64,000 bases of DNA from Cylindrotheca closterium (Eukaryota > Bacillariophyta > Bacillariophyceae > Bacillariales > Bacillariaceae), in assembly GCA_933822405.4 (NCBI GenBank), contig CAKOGP040001792.1, positions 1 to 64,000 of the forward strand, written 5' to 3'. Made by a program: the position numbers and the translations under genes. The notes below the pieces were generated by a model. The model searched no databases. It had not been told where the DNA came from and saw only the letters and a program-made list of their open reading frames with translations. Within the stretch, counting starts at the first letter, position 1. Every line of letters begins with the position of its first letter. Below are positions 42,885 through 54,480 of the stretch, one piece after another.

Positions 42885-43395
42885 TCGCAGTCTCCCAGTC
42901 TTTCTGTTTCTGAAAAATTTCGAGTGGCATCACGAAATCTACCATGACATCATTATACATATGTGCTTGCGTTTTCAGCACGGCACTACCGATTTCTAGC
43001 TGTACAACTATCATATCATTGTTGTCGTTTAGTATACTGAAAATAAAAATAGAGATCATCATTCCCCCTTTTTTTGGAAGAAAAAAAAAAAGAAACTTCG
43101 TACACTTTTTCAATCATTCAATGCAAAAGGTTGTTGGACCAATATTGCGCGTTCTGTTTCTGCCCATCTGGATGTCGATTTCAATATAAAGCGATTTTTG
43201 TGGTGGAACGAACAAGCAAGTTTCTTGTTACTGACAAATGAGACAGGGGCTTCGTCCGACGGGAGCATTCGTCCGATCGTATTTTCAAATCCAAAATGGC
43301 TTTATGGTGTACGACAATTTTAAAATCATGTCATTGAACCGAGGGAGTTATAGATAAATGCACAAGACCATAGTAGTACGATGTCGTCATGACCG
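42885..43395. other. Intergenic, no gene seen
   Basis: 3-prime flank of the preceding gene, with poly-A and poly-T runs near 43065-43095. No gene supported. Confidence 0.4.
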
Positions 43396-43686
43396 CTAAG
43401 GAAGATCATCTGTAATTCTGCCGTTTGGTGTGGTTGACATCACATCAAAATGTTGATCAAGAGGTAGTAAAAAGAGCAGCGCAACATCTGTAATCTTTGA
43501 AACCATGGTGTCAGCTACGCAGAATTCAGAAAGTGCCCGATCAACAGTACATGTAATGGTGAAAATGTATCTTTTTCCAAATGCATCCAAGAGGAAGCTG
43601 ATGCGATTTATCCGATCGGAAGCAGAAAAGATTCTCAAACCATTTGTTCTCCCATAAGTGACATCGTCGTACGTACGTGCAGACAT
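43396..43686 (-). CDS. Possible small gene, 96 residues, unknown
   Basis: An ATG-started minus-strand frame (MSARTYDDVTYGRTNGLRIF...) sits in an otherwise gene-free kilobase. Composition is ordinary, with alternating hydrophobic residues (ISFLLDAFGKRYIFTITCTV). No domain is recognised and no second copy supports it. Confidence 0.3.
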   Translation of the reverse strand: MSARTYDDVTYGRTNGLRIFSASDRINRISFLLDAFGKRYIFTITCTVDRALSEFCVADTMVSKITDVALLFLLPLDQHFDVMSTTPNGRITDDLP

Positions 43687-43869
43687 GATACCAAAAACAA
43701 AACGTCATTTGATTGGTTGCTAAATCTACACGTCACTCAAGAGCAAACTCGCCAACGTTTTTCGATTTTGGCTGCCATTCCTTCGAATGAATTTTTGTGA
43801 CACCATTACAATTCTACAATTCAATTGTTTTCTGTCAACTACCAGTAGCACTCCAACCGAATCAACAAG

Positions 43870-44337
43870 ATGAAGATTACCGCTTTCCTACTAGCATGCT
43901 CTGGCGCCCAAGCCTTCACCTCCGTTTCTAGCAACATGAGAATATTGACTGCCGTTTCGTCGTCGACAGGATCTGGTGGTGACTGGTTTTATCAACACAA
44001 TGGAAGCATTTCACAAGAAGACCATTTGGCGCCCGGGGTCGCACCTGACAACTGGATGTATGATGCCTGGGGTGGTATTGGTCAAACTGACTTTGCCCCC
44101 AAGGCAGTTGGCGAGGATGACTGGTGCTACCAACCCTGGTCTGGCATCAAGCAAACTGATTTCTATCCCGTTTCACAAGCTGCAAACCAAATGATGTCTG
44201 CGCCTGTACCAACTGCTTCCGCACCAGCTTCCATGCCTCCTCCAGCCCAAACGATGCCCGAGCAATCTGTTCCAGAAACCATGCCTGAACAAGCTATGGC
44301 CGATATGCAGGCCGCTGGTGCTCAAGCCCAAGCATAA
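43870..44337 (+). CDS. Plastid-targeted DxWxY-GIxQxDFYP family protein 2
   Basis: A single exon encodes 155 residues. Signal peptide plus motif: MKITAFLLACSGAQAFTSVS. Three tandem copies of a roughly 23-residue unit follow: GDWFYQHNGSISQEDHLAPG, DNWMYDAWGGIGQTDFAPKA and DDWCYQPWSGIKQTDFYPVS. The shared core is D-x-W-x-Y-x-x-x-(S/G)-(G/S)-I-x-Q-x-D-F-x-P. The tail is Pro/Met/Ala/Gln-rich (MPPPAQTMPEQSVPETMPEQ). The last unit is nearly identical to that of protein 1, supporting local duplication. Function unknown. Confidence 0.75.
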   Translation: MKITAFLLACSGAQAFTSVSSNMRILTAVSSSTGSGGDWFYQHNGSISQEDHLAPGVAPDNWMYDAWGGIGQTDFAPKAVGEDDWCYQPWSGIKQTDFYPVSQAANQMMSAPVPTASAPASMPPPAQTMPEQSVPETMPEQAMADMQAAGAQAQA

Positions 44338-44680
44338 ATTTTGTGCACGCTTTTTGGGTTAAAAAAACTTAGTCGTTGGGACGCTGTAACTATACATGAT
44401 AAATCAGGATAAATTGAATTGTTAGCAACAACAATACTCTTTTCTTCAAACTTCAACTCTGCGTTTGCTTTGTCACCACCTGCTGCATGATCAGACATGC
44501 AAACAAGATTGCCAAACTCAAACCTGAATTGGACTAATCCGAATAAAAATGACTTCGCTGACGTCCTTCATTTTCATCGCTGAAATGCTTCCAACATTCA
44601 TTCGTTCATTCAACTTGACACATACTTTGATTTGACTTGCCTCCACTTCTTACAAAACGAATACTTCACAACATCAAACT
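44338..44680. other. Spacer between family members
   Basis: 343 bases with no gene; presumably the terminator of protein 2 and promoter of protein 3. Confidence 0.5.
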
Positions 44681-45212
44681 ATGAAGCTCGAACTATCATC
44701 TCTCGCTTTAATCCTGTCTCTTGCCAACGCTTTTGTCATTCCACAACAGGGAACCAAGGCACCAACAACAACAACAACAACTGCCCTCAATGATAAAGTC
44801 AACAGCATGTGGGCGTTTGACGTTTACGGACGAGACGACGGAGAACTTCCTTCGTTGGAAATCATGTACGCAGAAGGTGACCCGTGGTACTTTAATGCTC
44901 GAAGCGGATTAAGCCAAAGCGATTTCTACCCAACGGTAAGTTGGAAGGAGGAGGAGTGAAGTAGGATGATTTTTCGGGGGTTCTCACCCATGTCTTTGTA
45001 TTTCATTCCAACAGAGCCACGCAGGAAACAGGCTACAGACATCAACATCCACTAGCGCCGTGCCACCTCCACAAGCTCCTGTTGCTGCTGCTGATCCACC
45101 AGCGGAGACAGCGGCGCAACAGCAAGCGCCACCTTTGCCGGCTGGGGAAGAATCAGCACCAGTTCCAGAAATGGAAATGCCAAAGGTTGAGTCGTCGCAA
45201 GCCAACGTATGA
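44681..45212 (+). CDS. Plastid-targeted DxWxY-GIxQxDFYP family protein 3
   Basis: Exons 44681-44935 and 45015-45212 join over a 79-bp GTAAGT...CAACAG intron in phase 0 to give 150 residues. The join is supported because it restores FYPTSHAGNR, matching FYPQSHAGNR in protein 1. Signal peptide and motif: MKLELSSLALILSLANAFVI. One clear unit (DPWYFNARSGLSQSDFYPTS) is preceded by a decayed one (MWAFDVYGRDDGE). The tail is Ala/Pro/Gln/Glu-rich. It converges with the giant LRR gene at a distance of 133 bp. Confidence 0.75.
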
Positions 45213-45345
45213 GGTTGTAGCTATATTTGTGGTTTTACGAAAAATGTAGGCAGATCAGATATGTGTTCTTCAGCTGTTTGATATCTTCTCGCTATCCTTC
45301 TTCTAGGTGGGAGAGAAGAAGGCAAAGAAACTTGGAGACTTTAAT

Positions 45346-48300
45346 TTATATAAACAATAGTATAACAAGAGGTAGTAGAAGTATCGATGTGTGTGCGAAT
45401 GATCTTGTGGCCCCTGAGAAGTTGTTGTCCAAGCATTCATTGGCGCCGTAGTAAATAGCGCTCCTGCATGGTTTGCACTTGGAACCAGTACCGGTTTTGC
45501 GGCCCCTCGCATTGTACGTTCCTGGTTTGCACAAGATACCATCGCACCAATAGTCACCCACATCACCATCATTCCACATATCATTGTAGCAAAGACTCAA
45601 TGGCAAACCCAAGATGTTGTTGCCACTCAATCGAAGTGACATTTGTTTGAAGCGAGCAAATTCCTCTGGCACAATCCCCGTAAGTGCATTGTTTGTGAGC
45701 AACAGAGACGGATTGCTGTCGACTGAGAGCAATCCGAAGATATCCTTGGAAAGGGACCCGGTGAAAAAGTTTTCCGAGAGGTCGATATAATCCAAGAAAT
45801 GAAGGTTGTCGAACGCTGGCAATTGTCCTGACAGCAAATTCGATCCCAGTGCAAGCGATTTCAAGAGTTTCATTGATCCCAGAGATTGCGGCAAAAAGCC
45901 AGACAGGCCATTATGCCCCAAGGAAAGATGCCGCAAATTGGTCAGATCCAGAATTTCCTCTGGAAGTGTTCCACGCAGCTTCGTGAATGCTGCATCGAAG
46001 GAAATTAGAGATGTGGCCGACCCAATCCCTTTCAAGGAGTGTAGTCTTGTCGAATCCAAACGTAGATCTTCCAGTTTATTGGCACTTCCAATATTCTCGA
46101 ACGAGAAACTAATTGGATTTGAATACAACCATAGAGTCTTGAGATGGCGCAGATAAAAGAGGCTTGGATTGGGTATTCCAAATAGGTTGTTGGCACGAAG
46201 ATTGATACTGATGACTTGCCCCTGGCTACATCCAACCCCATACCAGTCGCATACATTCGCTGCAGAACCCCAGAAGTCGTTTCGGTGCCAATCTTTGCCT
46301 CCCAACGAATGATAGAGATCCAATAGGATTTCACGCTGGCTAGGCGCGCATGCAATTGCTCCGAAGAAAGCATCTTGATCACGGACTGTACAGTTCGAAC
46401 AAGCACTAGATGAATCCAATGACTTCCCATGCTTGTTTGCGCTCCCTGGGGGACAGAGAAAGCCAGCACATCCTTGTGTGTTCTTTATGCAAAATGCTGT
46501 TGGAAAATCAAGGATCTGGTTTCCTTCCAGATCCAGCGTCAACCCATCGATTGACGCTAGGTGTTCCGGTACGCTTCCAGTCAAGATATTCAAACCCAAA
46601 CTGACTGATTCAATGGCTTTTGATGCACTCAAAAAATTGTTCGGAATGTTACCCTTGAGCTCGTTTCCTTGAAGTGAAAGCGTCGTCATTTGAGGCACAT
46701 TGTCAAATGGAGGAAGCGGGCCAGTCAACCTAGGACCTGGTTTGTCTAGCCTCAAGGCTGCGAATAATTGAAGTGATGGCAGATTAGAAAACTCGTTTGG
46801 TATTGTACCATAAATCATATTGTCGGAGAGTACTGGAAGAGAAATACGGAGTGTAAGATAGTAGAGAATGGAATGAATAGCAACTTTGGATGACATACCG
46901 AGCATCTCCAAATCAGTAAGCGAACCAAGCTGGCTCGGGATGGTAGATAGAAAGTCATTAGAGGAAATGTCGAGCCTCTTCAACTTGGACAATTTTGCAA
47001 TCATGGTTGGAAGTGTCCCGACGAAGAAATTCCGGCTAATGTTGAGTGATTCCAGTCTATTCGAAAGTTGCAACAGTTCTGAGGGGAATGTGCCTTTCAA
47101 GTCACAGTCAGAAATGCGCAAGTCTCCAAGATTAGTAGCCCTGGCAAGATTGCTCAAACTAGAGAGTTTGATTTGCGACAATTGGAGCACTTCCAAAGAA
47201 TCCACAGCATGCATGCTCTGTAAGTCCACAGACAGTTCTGGATTGCCAGAAACTCGGAAATCACGGAGCCTCGGAAGCGACCAAATGGGTGCCAAGGTAC
47301 CCATAAGCCCATTCTCTTCCAATTTGATACTTGTAATACCCTCCTCATCCTGCAAGTCTCCATCTTCGCATCGAAGTCCCCACCAACTGCAAATAGGCGC
47401 ATCGGTATTCCACAGATCATTGTTCTCCCAAAATTCCCCTCCAGTGGACGCAAACAAACGAACCAAGGTCTCACGTTCCGAAGCGAAATCGTCGCAGTGT
47501 GTTGCCCCGAGATACTTCCTACCTTCGAGGTGAGCACAAGGGACGCACTTGGTCGTAGGCGTTTCAAACCCGAATTGGTTGAAAGTTCCAGGTGGGCAGA
47601 GAATTGCATTACAGTTGTCAATGAGACCAACATTTCCCTGCATCCATTCATTTTTGTCACAAAACTGCCCGGGAATACTCTCAATCCGATTCCCAGCCAA
47701 GTTTATATCCAAGAATTCAAACTGCGAGAGCGACGCAGGGAAAGTACCGGTGATCGCATTTTCTCGCAAGTACACCGTGATGCTAGCATTCTTGTTAACT
47801 GAATCACGCAGAAAGTCATTTGGAATCTCTCCGGTTAGATCATTCTTGGACGCGTCGAAGTACCTGCACGGTGCAATGGAGCGATTAGGTGCCACAAAGC
47901 GGAATGACGAATAAAATGCATTGTCCGACGTACCATAGGTTCTTGGCTCGTGAAAAGCTCGGCACAGGTCCAGTTATCAAATCAATGCCTTCTTGGTCTA
48001 GAACAGAAAATTGCTCGAGAGTTTCCATTGCGCTCATCTTTGCTGGGATCGTTCCACTGAGCAAATTCTTGCCGACAATGAAATCGGTCAATACTGGCAT
48101 CGACGCAATCGCCTTTGGAATTGTACCTGTCAAATGATTACCGAATAAATAAAGTTGCTCCAAATTGGACAAGCTCGAGAACATTGGAGAAATTGTTCCA
48201 GTAATGGAGTTGAAAGACAAGAACAATGATTGCAAGTAGGTCAACCCATACAGCTCATCGGGTATTTCTTGGATCAGATTATTCGTTGCATGCAAAATTC

Positions 48301-51300
48301 GAAGGTCCGAAGCAATTGAGATCCCATCGAGTGTGCGGATATTGGTGCCAGATAGCTGCAAAACTTGCAGTCGCGTGTTCTTCGGTAGCTGTGCAAAGTC
48401 GATATTGACCGAGTTTCCCTTCAAGTCCAGTGACTGCGTATCGAAGAATCGATCAAGTGAGAGGGGGGTCGTTTTCGTTGACCCAAGGAGCAAGACTTAC
48501 CTTCAATTTCGGGAGTGAGAGGAGCTTCGATGTGGCAAATACAGAGTCGCTTTCGACATTGTTGTTTTCCAGGTCGATTTTTACAACATGCCCATCGTCG
48601 TCGCAGTCTACGCCAAACCATGAGCAAGCTGGGGTATTAGTCAACCAACCATCCTGCTCGAGCCAACCTATCCCATTTGTGGCAGCATAGAATTCCGACA
48701 ACACCGTAAGCTCGGCAAGGAGTTCTGGATTTCCACATTCCGTGGAGCCAAAGTAAGGAGCACTGACAATGTCACCGTCGCACTGTTGACAAGGGTCTAC
48801 TGCTGCGATCTGTCGCCCTTTGTCGGATGCTGTGCCAGGAGGACAGAGGATTGCATCGCAGGTGCCATAGAGATCGATCTTTCCATCATTCCAGCCCCCG
48901 TGATGACACAGACTATCAGGGATGCCCGTAATCATGTTGCCAGAAAGATCAACATTCAGATTATTAAGCCTTCCCCAGTCTTCTGGAATTGCTCCATTGA
49001 TTTGGTTCCGAGAAAGGTTCACTTCAATCTTTTCTGTCGCATTCACCTGCAATAAAAAGTCTTGTGGCAAAACACCTGTGAATGCGTTTTCGCTCAAGTC
49101 CAAGAAGGAGATGGACGGACTTTGGTCAAACACCGGAATTGGTCCTCCAAACTTCGTCCCACGTTGGCTACTAATGTCAAATAAGGCAAGGTTTGGAAGT
49201 TCAAGTACCTTTGGCGGAATGGTCCCGGAGAGTTGGTTTGCACTCAGATTCAGTTCCACGAGGTTCGACAAAAGACCGATTTCCGATGGCAAGAAGGAAT
49301 TTAGCTGGTTATTCCAAAGATCAAGAACCTCCAGAGAACTCAGCGTCCCGATGGTAGAGGGAATGGATCCTTCGATGTGATTGTTGTTCAGGTACACCTT
49401 TTCAAGATTATCGAGGCTGAAGATCTCTTCGGGAATAGTGCCACCAAACTGATTTTGCGCAATGTGGAGCTCCCGTACTGAATGTGCATTTTCCAATCCA
49501 TCCAGACTCCGAAGATTGCACCTTGAAAATTTGAGACCCTGCAGTCGCTCTGCTCGCTCGATTCCATCGAAGCTCAAGTCTACTTGGTTGTTTGAAAAAG
49601 CAATCTCCTGGAGACTGCTGAGCTCCCAAATTTCCGACGGAATAGTACCACGAAGGCCAAAATCATTCATGTGAATCACCCTAACGCCTTCGTTGTCGCT
49701 CAAATCACCCAAACACAGTATTCCTTCACGTTGACATATTGGAACACTGGGATTCAGCCAGTTATCGTGCGGCTTCGTCCAATATTCGCCACCCGTTCTG
49801 GAAAACAAAAGATCAAGTATCTCTTGTTCCCTGCTGTTTTCTGATACACCACAACTGACTTGTCCGAAGAACGTCGAATCAGGACACGAGGCACACTGAA
49901 TAGCCACTGTCTCTCTTCCGAACCGATTCCACGTTCCTGGGGGACAGAGAATACCATTGCACCGAGATTCCGACTCCAACTCGGAAACCACACCATTCAT
50001 CCAGTTTACACGGTCACAAATTGGAGCAGCAATCCTGAAAGTGTATGTTGAGTGACATTGTTTCGCATGTAACACAAAGACTTTCCTTTTATTTATACTC
50101 ACCCCGATATTTGATTGCCTTCGAGACGCAGGTTTAGCCGATCGAATGACACGAGGGACTGTGGAATGACCCCGGTCAGTTGGTTGAATCCTAGAGATAC
50201 TGAGATGTTTGAGGACTTATTCTGAATCCCTTGCAAGAAGTTGTCAGGGATCGATCCTTGGAATCTATTTGAGGCAAGATTCAACTCTCTCAGCTGTGTA
50301 AAGCTTGAAAAGGATGGTAACTTGCCATCTAAAGTCCCGTTCGCTTGCTTGATCGAAAGAGTCGTCAAACCTGACAAAAGCAATAGTGCAGCTGGCAAAT
50401 GACCGTGAAAATGATTTTCCGATAACTCCAGTACTTCCAATGACGCTAGAAGACCAATCTCCGAGGGTATCGTCCCGGTGAGAAAATTACCGTATAGGTT
50501 TAATCTTTGTGTACGAGCTCATTGTGAGATACAATCTGATCCATTCATAGACGTGGGAACAGGACAAATCCAAAATGACTTACACTTCTAGATTGGTCAA
50601 CCGCCCGAGGAGAGTAGGCAGGGGTCCTTGGACGCCTGAGTGCTGCATGTCTAGGACACGCAGGTTTGTCAGATCAAAAAATTCATCTTGCAAAGGTACA
50701 TCGATCGACACCCCGTCCAAATGAAGATACTCAAGAGTGGATAGGTGCCCAATGCCTTCGATGCCATTCACCTTCGCATTCGACAATTTGAGGGACTTTA
50801 TTGATTCTGCACGAGTTGCGCCAGAGAAATTATCCATCTGGATGTTGTTGCTGGAAAGGTCTAAATCTTCTAGAGATGGAAGGGAGAAGATAGCATTCGG
50901 GACGGTACCAAAGAGTTCATTGTCTTGAAGCGCGATGCTTGATATCTCTCCATTAGTACAATGCACACCAAAGAATTCGTCACAAATGACTGCAGTGCTG
51001 ATGTTTGAAGCGTCTTCTTCGAATATCTCCCACCCATCTCTTCTGGTCCACTTGTTTCCTGCCAATGCATCGTAGACCTTCCGCATTAGTTCCCAATCAT
51101 CCATAGCTGCAGAGTCACATTTTACTGCCCCAAGGAAATTGGAGTCATCAGAGCAAGGTTTGCAGGCCCCAGGAGTTTCAGCTCGACCATCACGGTTAAA
51201 CGTTCCTGTACCACATAAAATTGCGTCACACCCAAACTGCTCAACCAAACCATCCATCCAGCCTCCCTTACGACATAGCTCTGGAGGGATGTCAATGATA

Positions 51301-52421
51301 TAATTCCCGATGAGATCAATGTTCATTGCTTCAAACCTCTCAAGTGACTTTGGGAGCGTCCCTGCAATATTATTGTTTGCAAGATCAATCGTGATCGGCG
51401 TTGCTGTATTGGTATTGTGTCTCAGAAAGCCGGAAGGAATCGTTCCAGACATTGCATTGCCTTCCAGAGAAAGAACTTCTAGAAATGGCATGCTCCCAAA
51501 CGTGAGTAGTTCTCCGCTCAGATGAGTATTTCTGTGCAGTGAGAGTTGCCGTAGGTTCTGCATTGCGTTGATTTCGGAGGGCAAAGTACCGGTAATCCTA
51601 TTTTCGCCCAACCCCAAGACTTCAATCTTGTTTAGAATTCCCAATTCGGTTGGCAAAGATCCTGAGATCCGATTCGAGTTTGCATGAAATGTATACAAAT
51701 GGGACAATCTCCCGATTTGTGTCGGGAGTGGACTTTTAATCTGATTGTAGCTGACTTGCAAGGCCTCAAGATTCGTACAGTCGAAAATTTCCAGAGGGAT
51801 GGTATTGTCGATTAGATTGCGATTTACGTTGATGTCTCGGAGAGTATCTTGCGCAAAAGCAATCCCATTGAGGTCTTTCAAGTGGTTCTTGGAGAGGTCA
51901 ATAATTTCTATTGGACTTCTCTCAGGAGGCACTTCCATGTTTTCTATGTCTTTTATCGTGTGTGTCTCGGCTGACATCAAATGAGAGGCGGGCTTAAGGC
52001 CCTCCAATGATGCGCTAGTTAGAAGATTCTTTTGAAAATCCACGATCTTGAGGTGTGGTAAGTGCCACAAATCGGGAGGAATGATCCCATTCATATTATT
52101 TCGTGGAAGTGAGATCTTGGTGACAACTTGTTCGCCCTCCATATCTTCGCAATCGACCCCAAACCACTCGCACACATTGGCATCGACGCCCCAACCAGCC
52201 GATCGCTTCCATGAAGCTCCTCCTGAAGTTTCGTATAGTTTAATCAGCAGTGCCCGCTCATCGACCCCATAGACTAGTGGTAAGCACAGTAGATGTAAAA
52301 TAATGACTGCTGTCGTCTTCCCCCTGCTGCTTAGCCCCCTAGATCGACCTCGAACACGCCGCTTTGTTGGCTGTTTCCCAACATCCTCTTCCATATAAAC
52401 AGTTCTCATGGCGTACAGCAT
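45346..52421 (-). CDS. Giant six-module LRR protein, probably GPI-anchored
   Basis: Six exons, complement of 45346-46832, 46899-47863, 47934-48433, 48501-50034, 50103-50504 and 50584-52421, keep one frame over 2,241 residues; all five introns are GT-AG and 66-79 bp. A signal anchor lies at about 36-52 (KTTAVIILHLLCLPLVYG). Six modules follow, each with an LRR N-cap (LxxLYxxxGGxxWxxxxxW...CxWxGVxC; starting near residues 54, 440, 815, 1190, 1555 and 1918), about 8-12 plant-type LRRs, and a Cys-rich unit (CDAILCPPGTFN-like ...CxxC...FxGAxxC, near 395, 772, 1140, 1508, 1877 and 2180). The C-terminus is a bare hydrophobic tail after NNFSGATRSF, typical of a GPI signal. An extracellular recognition or adhesion role is inferred. 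Confidence 0.8.
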
Positions 52422-52495
52422 TCAGTTGCACAAAGAGGTGCTTGTACTGTAGGTACTGTAGGTTATTTGGATGCCAGATAGAGATCTACCTACCG

Positions 52496-52803
52496 NNNNN
52501 NNNNNNNNNNNNNNNNNNNNNNNNNNNNNNNNNNNNNNNNNNNNNNNNNNNNNNNNNNNNNNNNNNNNNNNNNNNNNNNNNNNNNNNNNNNNNNNNNNNN
52601 NNNNNNNNNNNNNNNNNNNNNNNNNNNNNNNNNNNNNNNNNNNNNNNNNNNNNNNNNNNNNNNNNNNNNNNNNNNNNNNNNNNNNNNNNNNNNNNNNNNN
52701 NNNNNNNNNNNNNNNNNNNNNNNNNNNNNNNNNNNNNNNNNNNNNNNNNNNNNNNNNNNNNNNNNNNNNNNNNNNNNNNNNNNNNNNNNNNNNNNNNNNN
52801 NNN
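52496..52803. other. Assembly gap (308 N)
   Basis: A run of N separates the divergent LRR gene and the first SGNH-like gene. It removes the N-terminus of the latter and much of the shared promoter region. Confidence 1.
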
Positions 52804-54210
52804 AAGGGATGTCGCCAGCTGGGAGCAATATGCTGTGCAATCCTTGCATCGGCCGTGATACTGCTACTCCAAACGCAGTCGGTGAAAACGAACGCCTCAA
52901 TGATATTCTCCATGAAATATGCATCCGGACGAGGGAGGGACATAAGAAGGGAGCTGCCCATGAAGCAAAATTCTACCTTGGCTTCTGAAATAAGTCACAT
53001 ATGGCATTTCCCATCCGATCACACCATTTGCATCGAGCTTAAAAACAACACGAGATGCCCTCGCCCTGCATTTCTTGGAAGACTATCTGGTCCATCGCTA
53101 GCCATGCTGGACTGGGGAAGGGAAACTGATGAAAAGTTTGGCCCATTGATGCGCTGCGGATCGTACGAATACCAATGGCTCTCGGCTGGGATGTATTTCT
53201 TAGAAGTCATCGGTCTGTTCTGCGAGGACTTTGGAGTCAACTCGCTAAAGAGGAAAGAAAACGAATTAGATTGGTTATCATTCGATTTCAAGCACAAGTG
53301 CATGGAAGATCCGAACAGCAATCGTATCACTGATGAAGGATCTTACCTTATGATTAAAGAAGACCAAAATACAGCTTCGGGTCCTACTCCCAAAGGAAGA
53401 TGGGTGTTTCAAACAACACTAGGATCAAAACCAGTGCCATTACATAGCCGATATCAACCGCAAGGCTGCCTACGAAACCCAGATCAAGAGATATGTGAGA
53501 ATCCTACTGACGGTACAGCTTTGGGGTTTTATTCTTTTGAGTGGGAGGGAAACGTTGGTGAACGTTGGCGTGAACGCATCAACATCACACGGGACTCCCG
53601 AAACTTTCCAAAAGTGTGCTTCTTTGGGTTTTCGCACAGTCGGGAGCTTGAGTCTGCGTTCGAAAGAATTGGTTTGGGCAAACATGTAGCCCATGTCAAA
53701 GCAAAATACCCAGAGGATATTACCGTTTCTCTATTGAACTACTCCTACGTGGAACGTGGTTGCACTGCTTTCATTATTGCAGTTGCACAATGGCCGGGAA
53801 GTAGATTTCAAGGGTTTCCATACTTGTTTGATCGGTTTTATGCTGGGATGAAACAGATGGCCGAGACTGCTATTCGATTATTCGCTGATAGAGCAGATGA
53901 GGTCAGAGTCTATTTAAGATCCATCCATGAAATTCCAATCGGCGAAAGAACTGGTAGCTGTCCCATGAGTGACTGGCGGTCACCTGTGGTAATGCATGCA
54001 TACAGCCATTTGGTGGAAAAAGCAGTTCGGGAGATAAGAGAGCGAGATGAAGCTGGCAACAAGATCATTCGTTTTTTGGATACAAGCTTCATAATTTCGC
54101 CAATGTGGGACAGTGCACCAGATTGGGGACATCTGCCCCTCAATGTAACCGACGAAGAAGCACTATTCATGGCTTCAGTGGTGTCAAATAACTTTTTAGA
54201 CTGCAGATAG
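52804..54210 (+). CDS. SGNH-like type II membrane protein, copy 1 (5-prime end in gap)
   Basis: The 5-prime end is lost in the gap; 468 codons remain. After a few residues comes a membrane anchor (LGAICCAILASAVILLLQTQ), then a lumenal domain of about 440 residues. FFGFSHSR fits the block I Ser motif (GDSxSR-type) of PC-esterase/TBL-like SGNH enzymes, and APDWGHLP near the C-terminus supplies the Asp-x-x-His pair. IIAVAQWPGSR may be the middle block. Several Asn-x-Ser/Thr sites fit a Golgi protein. The expected chemistry is acyl transfer to or from glycans, which is inference. Copy 2 follows in tandem at about 60-65% identity by eye. Confidence 0.7.
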   Translation, partial: KGCRQLGAICCAILASAVILLLQTQSVKTNASMIFSMKYASGRGRDIRRELPMKQNSTLASEISHIWHFPSDHTICIELKNNTRCPRPAFLGRLSGPSLAMLDWGRETDEKFGPLMRCGSYEYQWLSAGMYFLEVIGLFCEDFGVNSLKRKENELDWLSFDFKHKCMEDPNSNRITDEGSYLMIKEDQNTASGPTPKGRWVFQTTLGSKPVPLHSRYQPQGCLRNPDQEICENPTDGTALGFYSFEWEGNVGERWRERINITRDSRNFPKVCFFGFSHSRELESAFERIGLGKHVAHVKAKYPEDITVSLLNYSYVERGCTAFIIAVAQWPGSRFQGFPYLFDRFYAGMKQMAETAIRLFADRADEVRVYLRSIHEIPIGERTGSCPMSDWRSPVVMHAYSHLVEKAVREIRERDEAGNKIIRFLDTSFIISPMWDSAPDWGHLPLNVTDEEALFMASVVSNNFLDCR

Positions 54211-54309
54211 AAAATAAAACGAATAGATACTGTACAGTAACAATATATTTGAAAACGTGAGTCATTCGACAGCTTCGACCGTTCAGTCAGTCGCATGTGA
54301 CAGGCATCA

Positions 54310-54335
54310 TACCGGTACGTGTACGTGTACCGGTA
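54310..54335. repeat. Short perfect hairpin palindrome
   Basis: Nine-base arms TACCGGTAC and GTACCGGTA flank an eight-base GTGTACGT loop between the tandem SGNH-like genes. It could form a cruciform or terminator-like hairpin. Confidence 0.6.
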
Positions 54336-54480
54336 ATATCCTGTGTAATGAATATTTGAAAATCTTTCGAGAACAAAACAAAATACAAACTATTATTTTC
54401 TACAATCGGTATTATACATGTTGACTATTCAGATCTTACAATAGGCAACTACATCTTCATCTCCTCTTTGGTCCGAAACA

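Noticed and set aside
46886..47533. 215-codon plus-strand frame opposite the LRR gene
   Set aside because: Antisense of LRR repeats; its periodicity mirrors the real gene.
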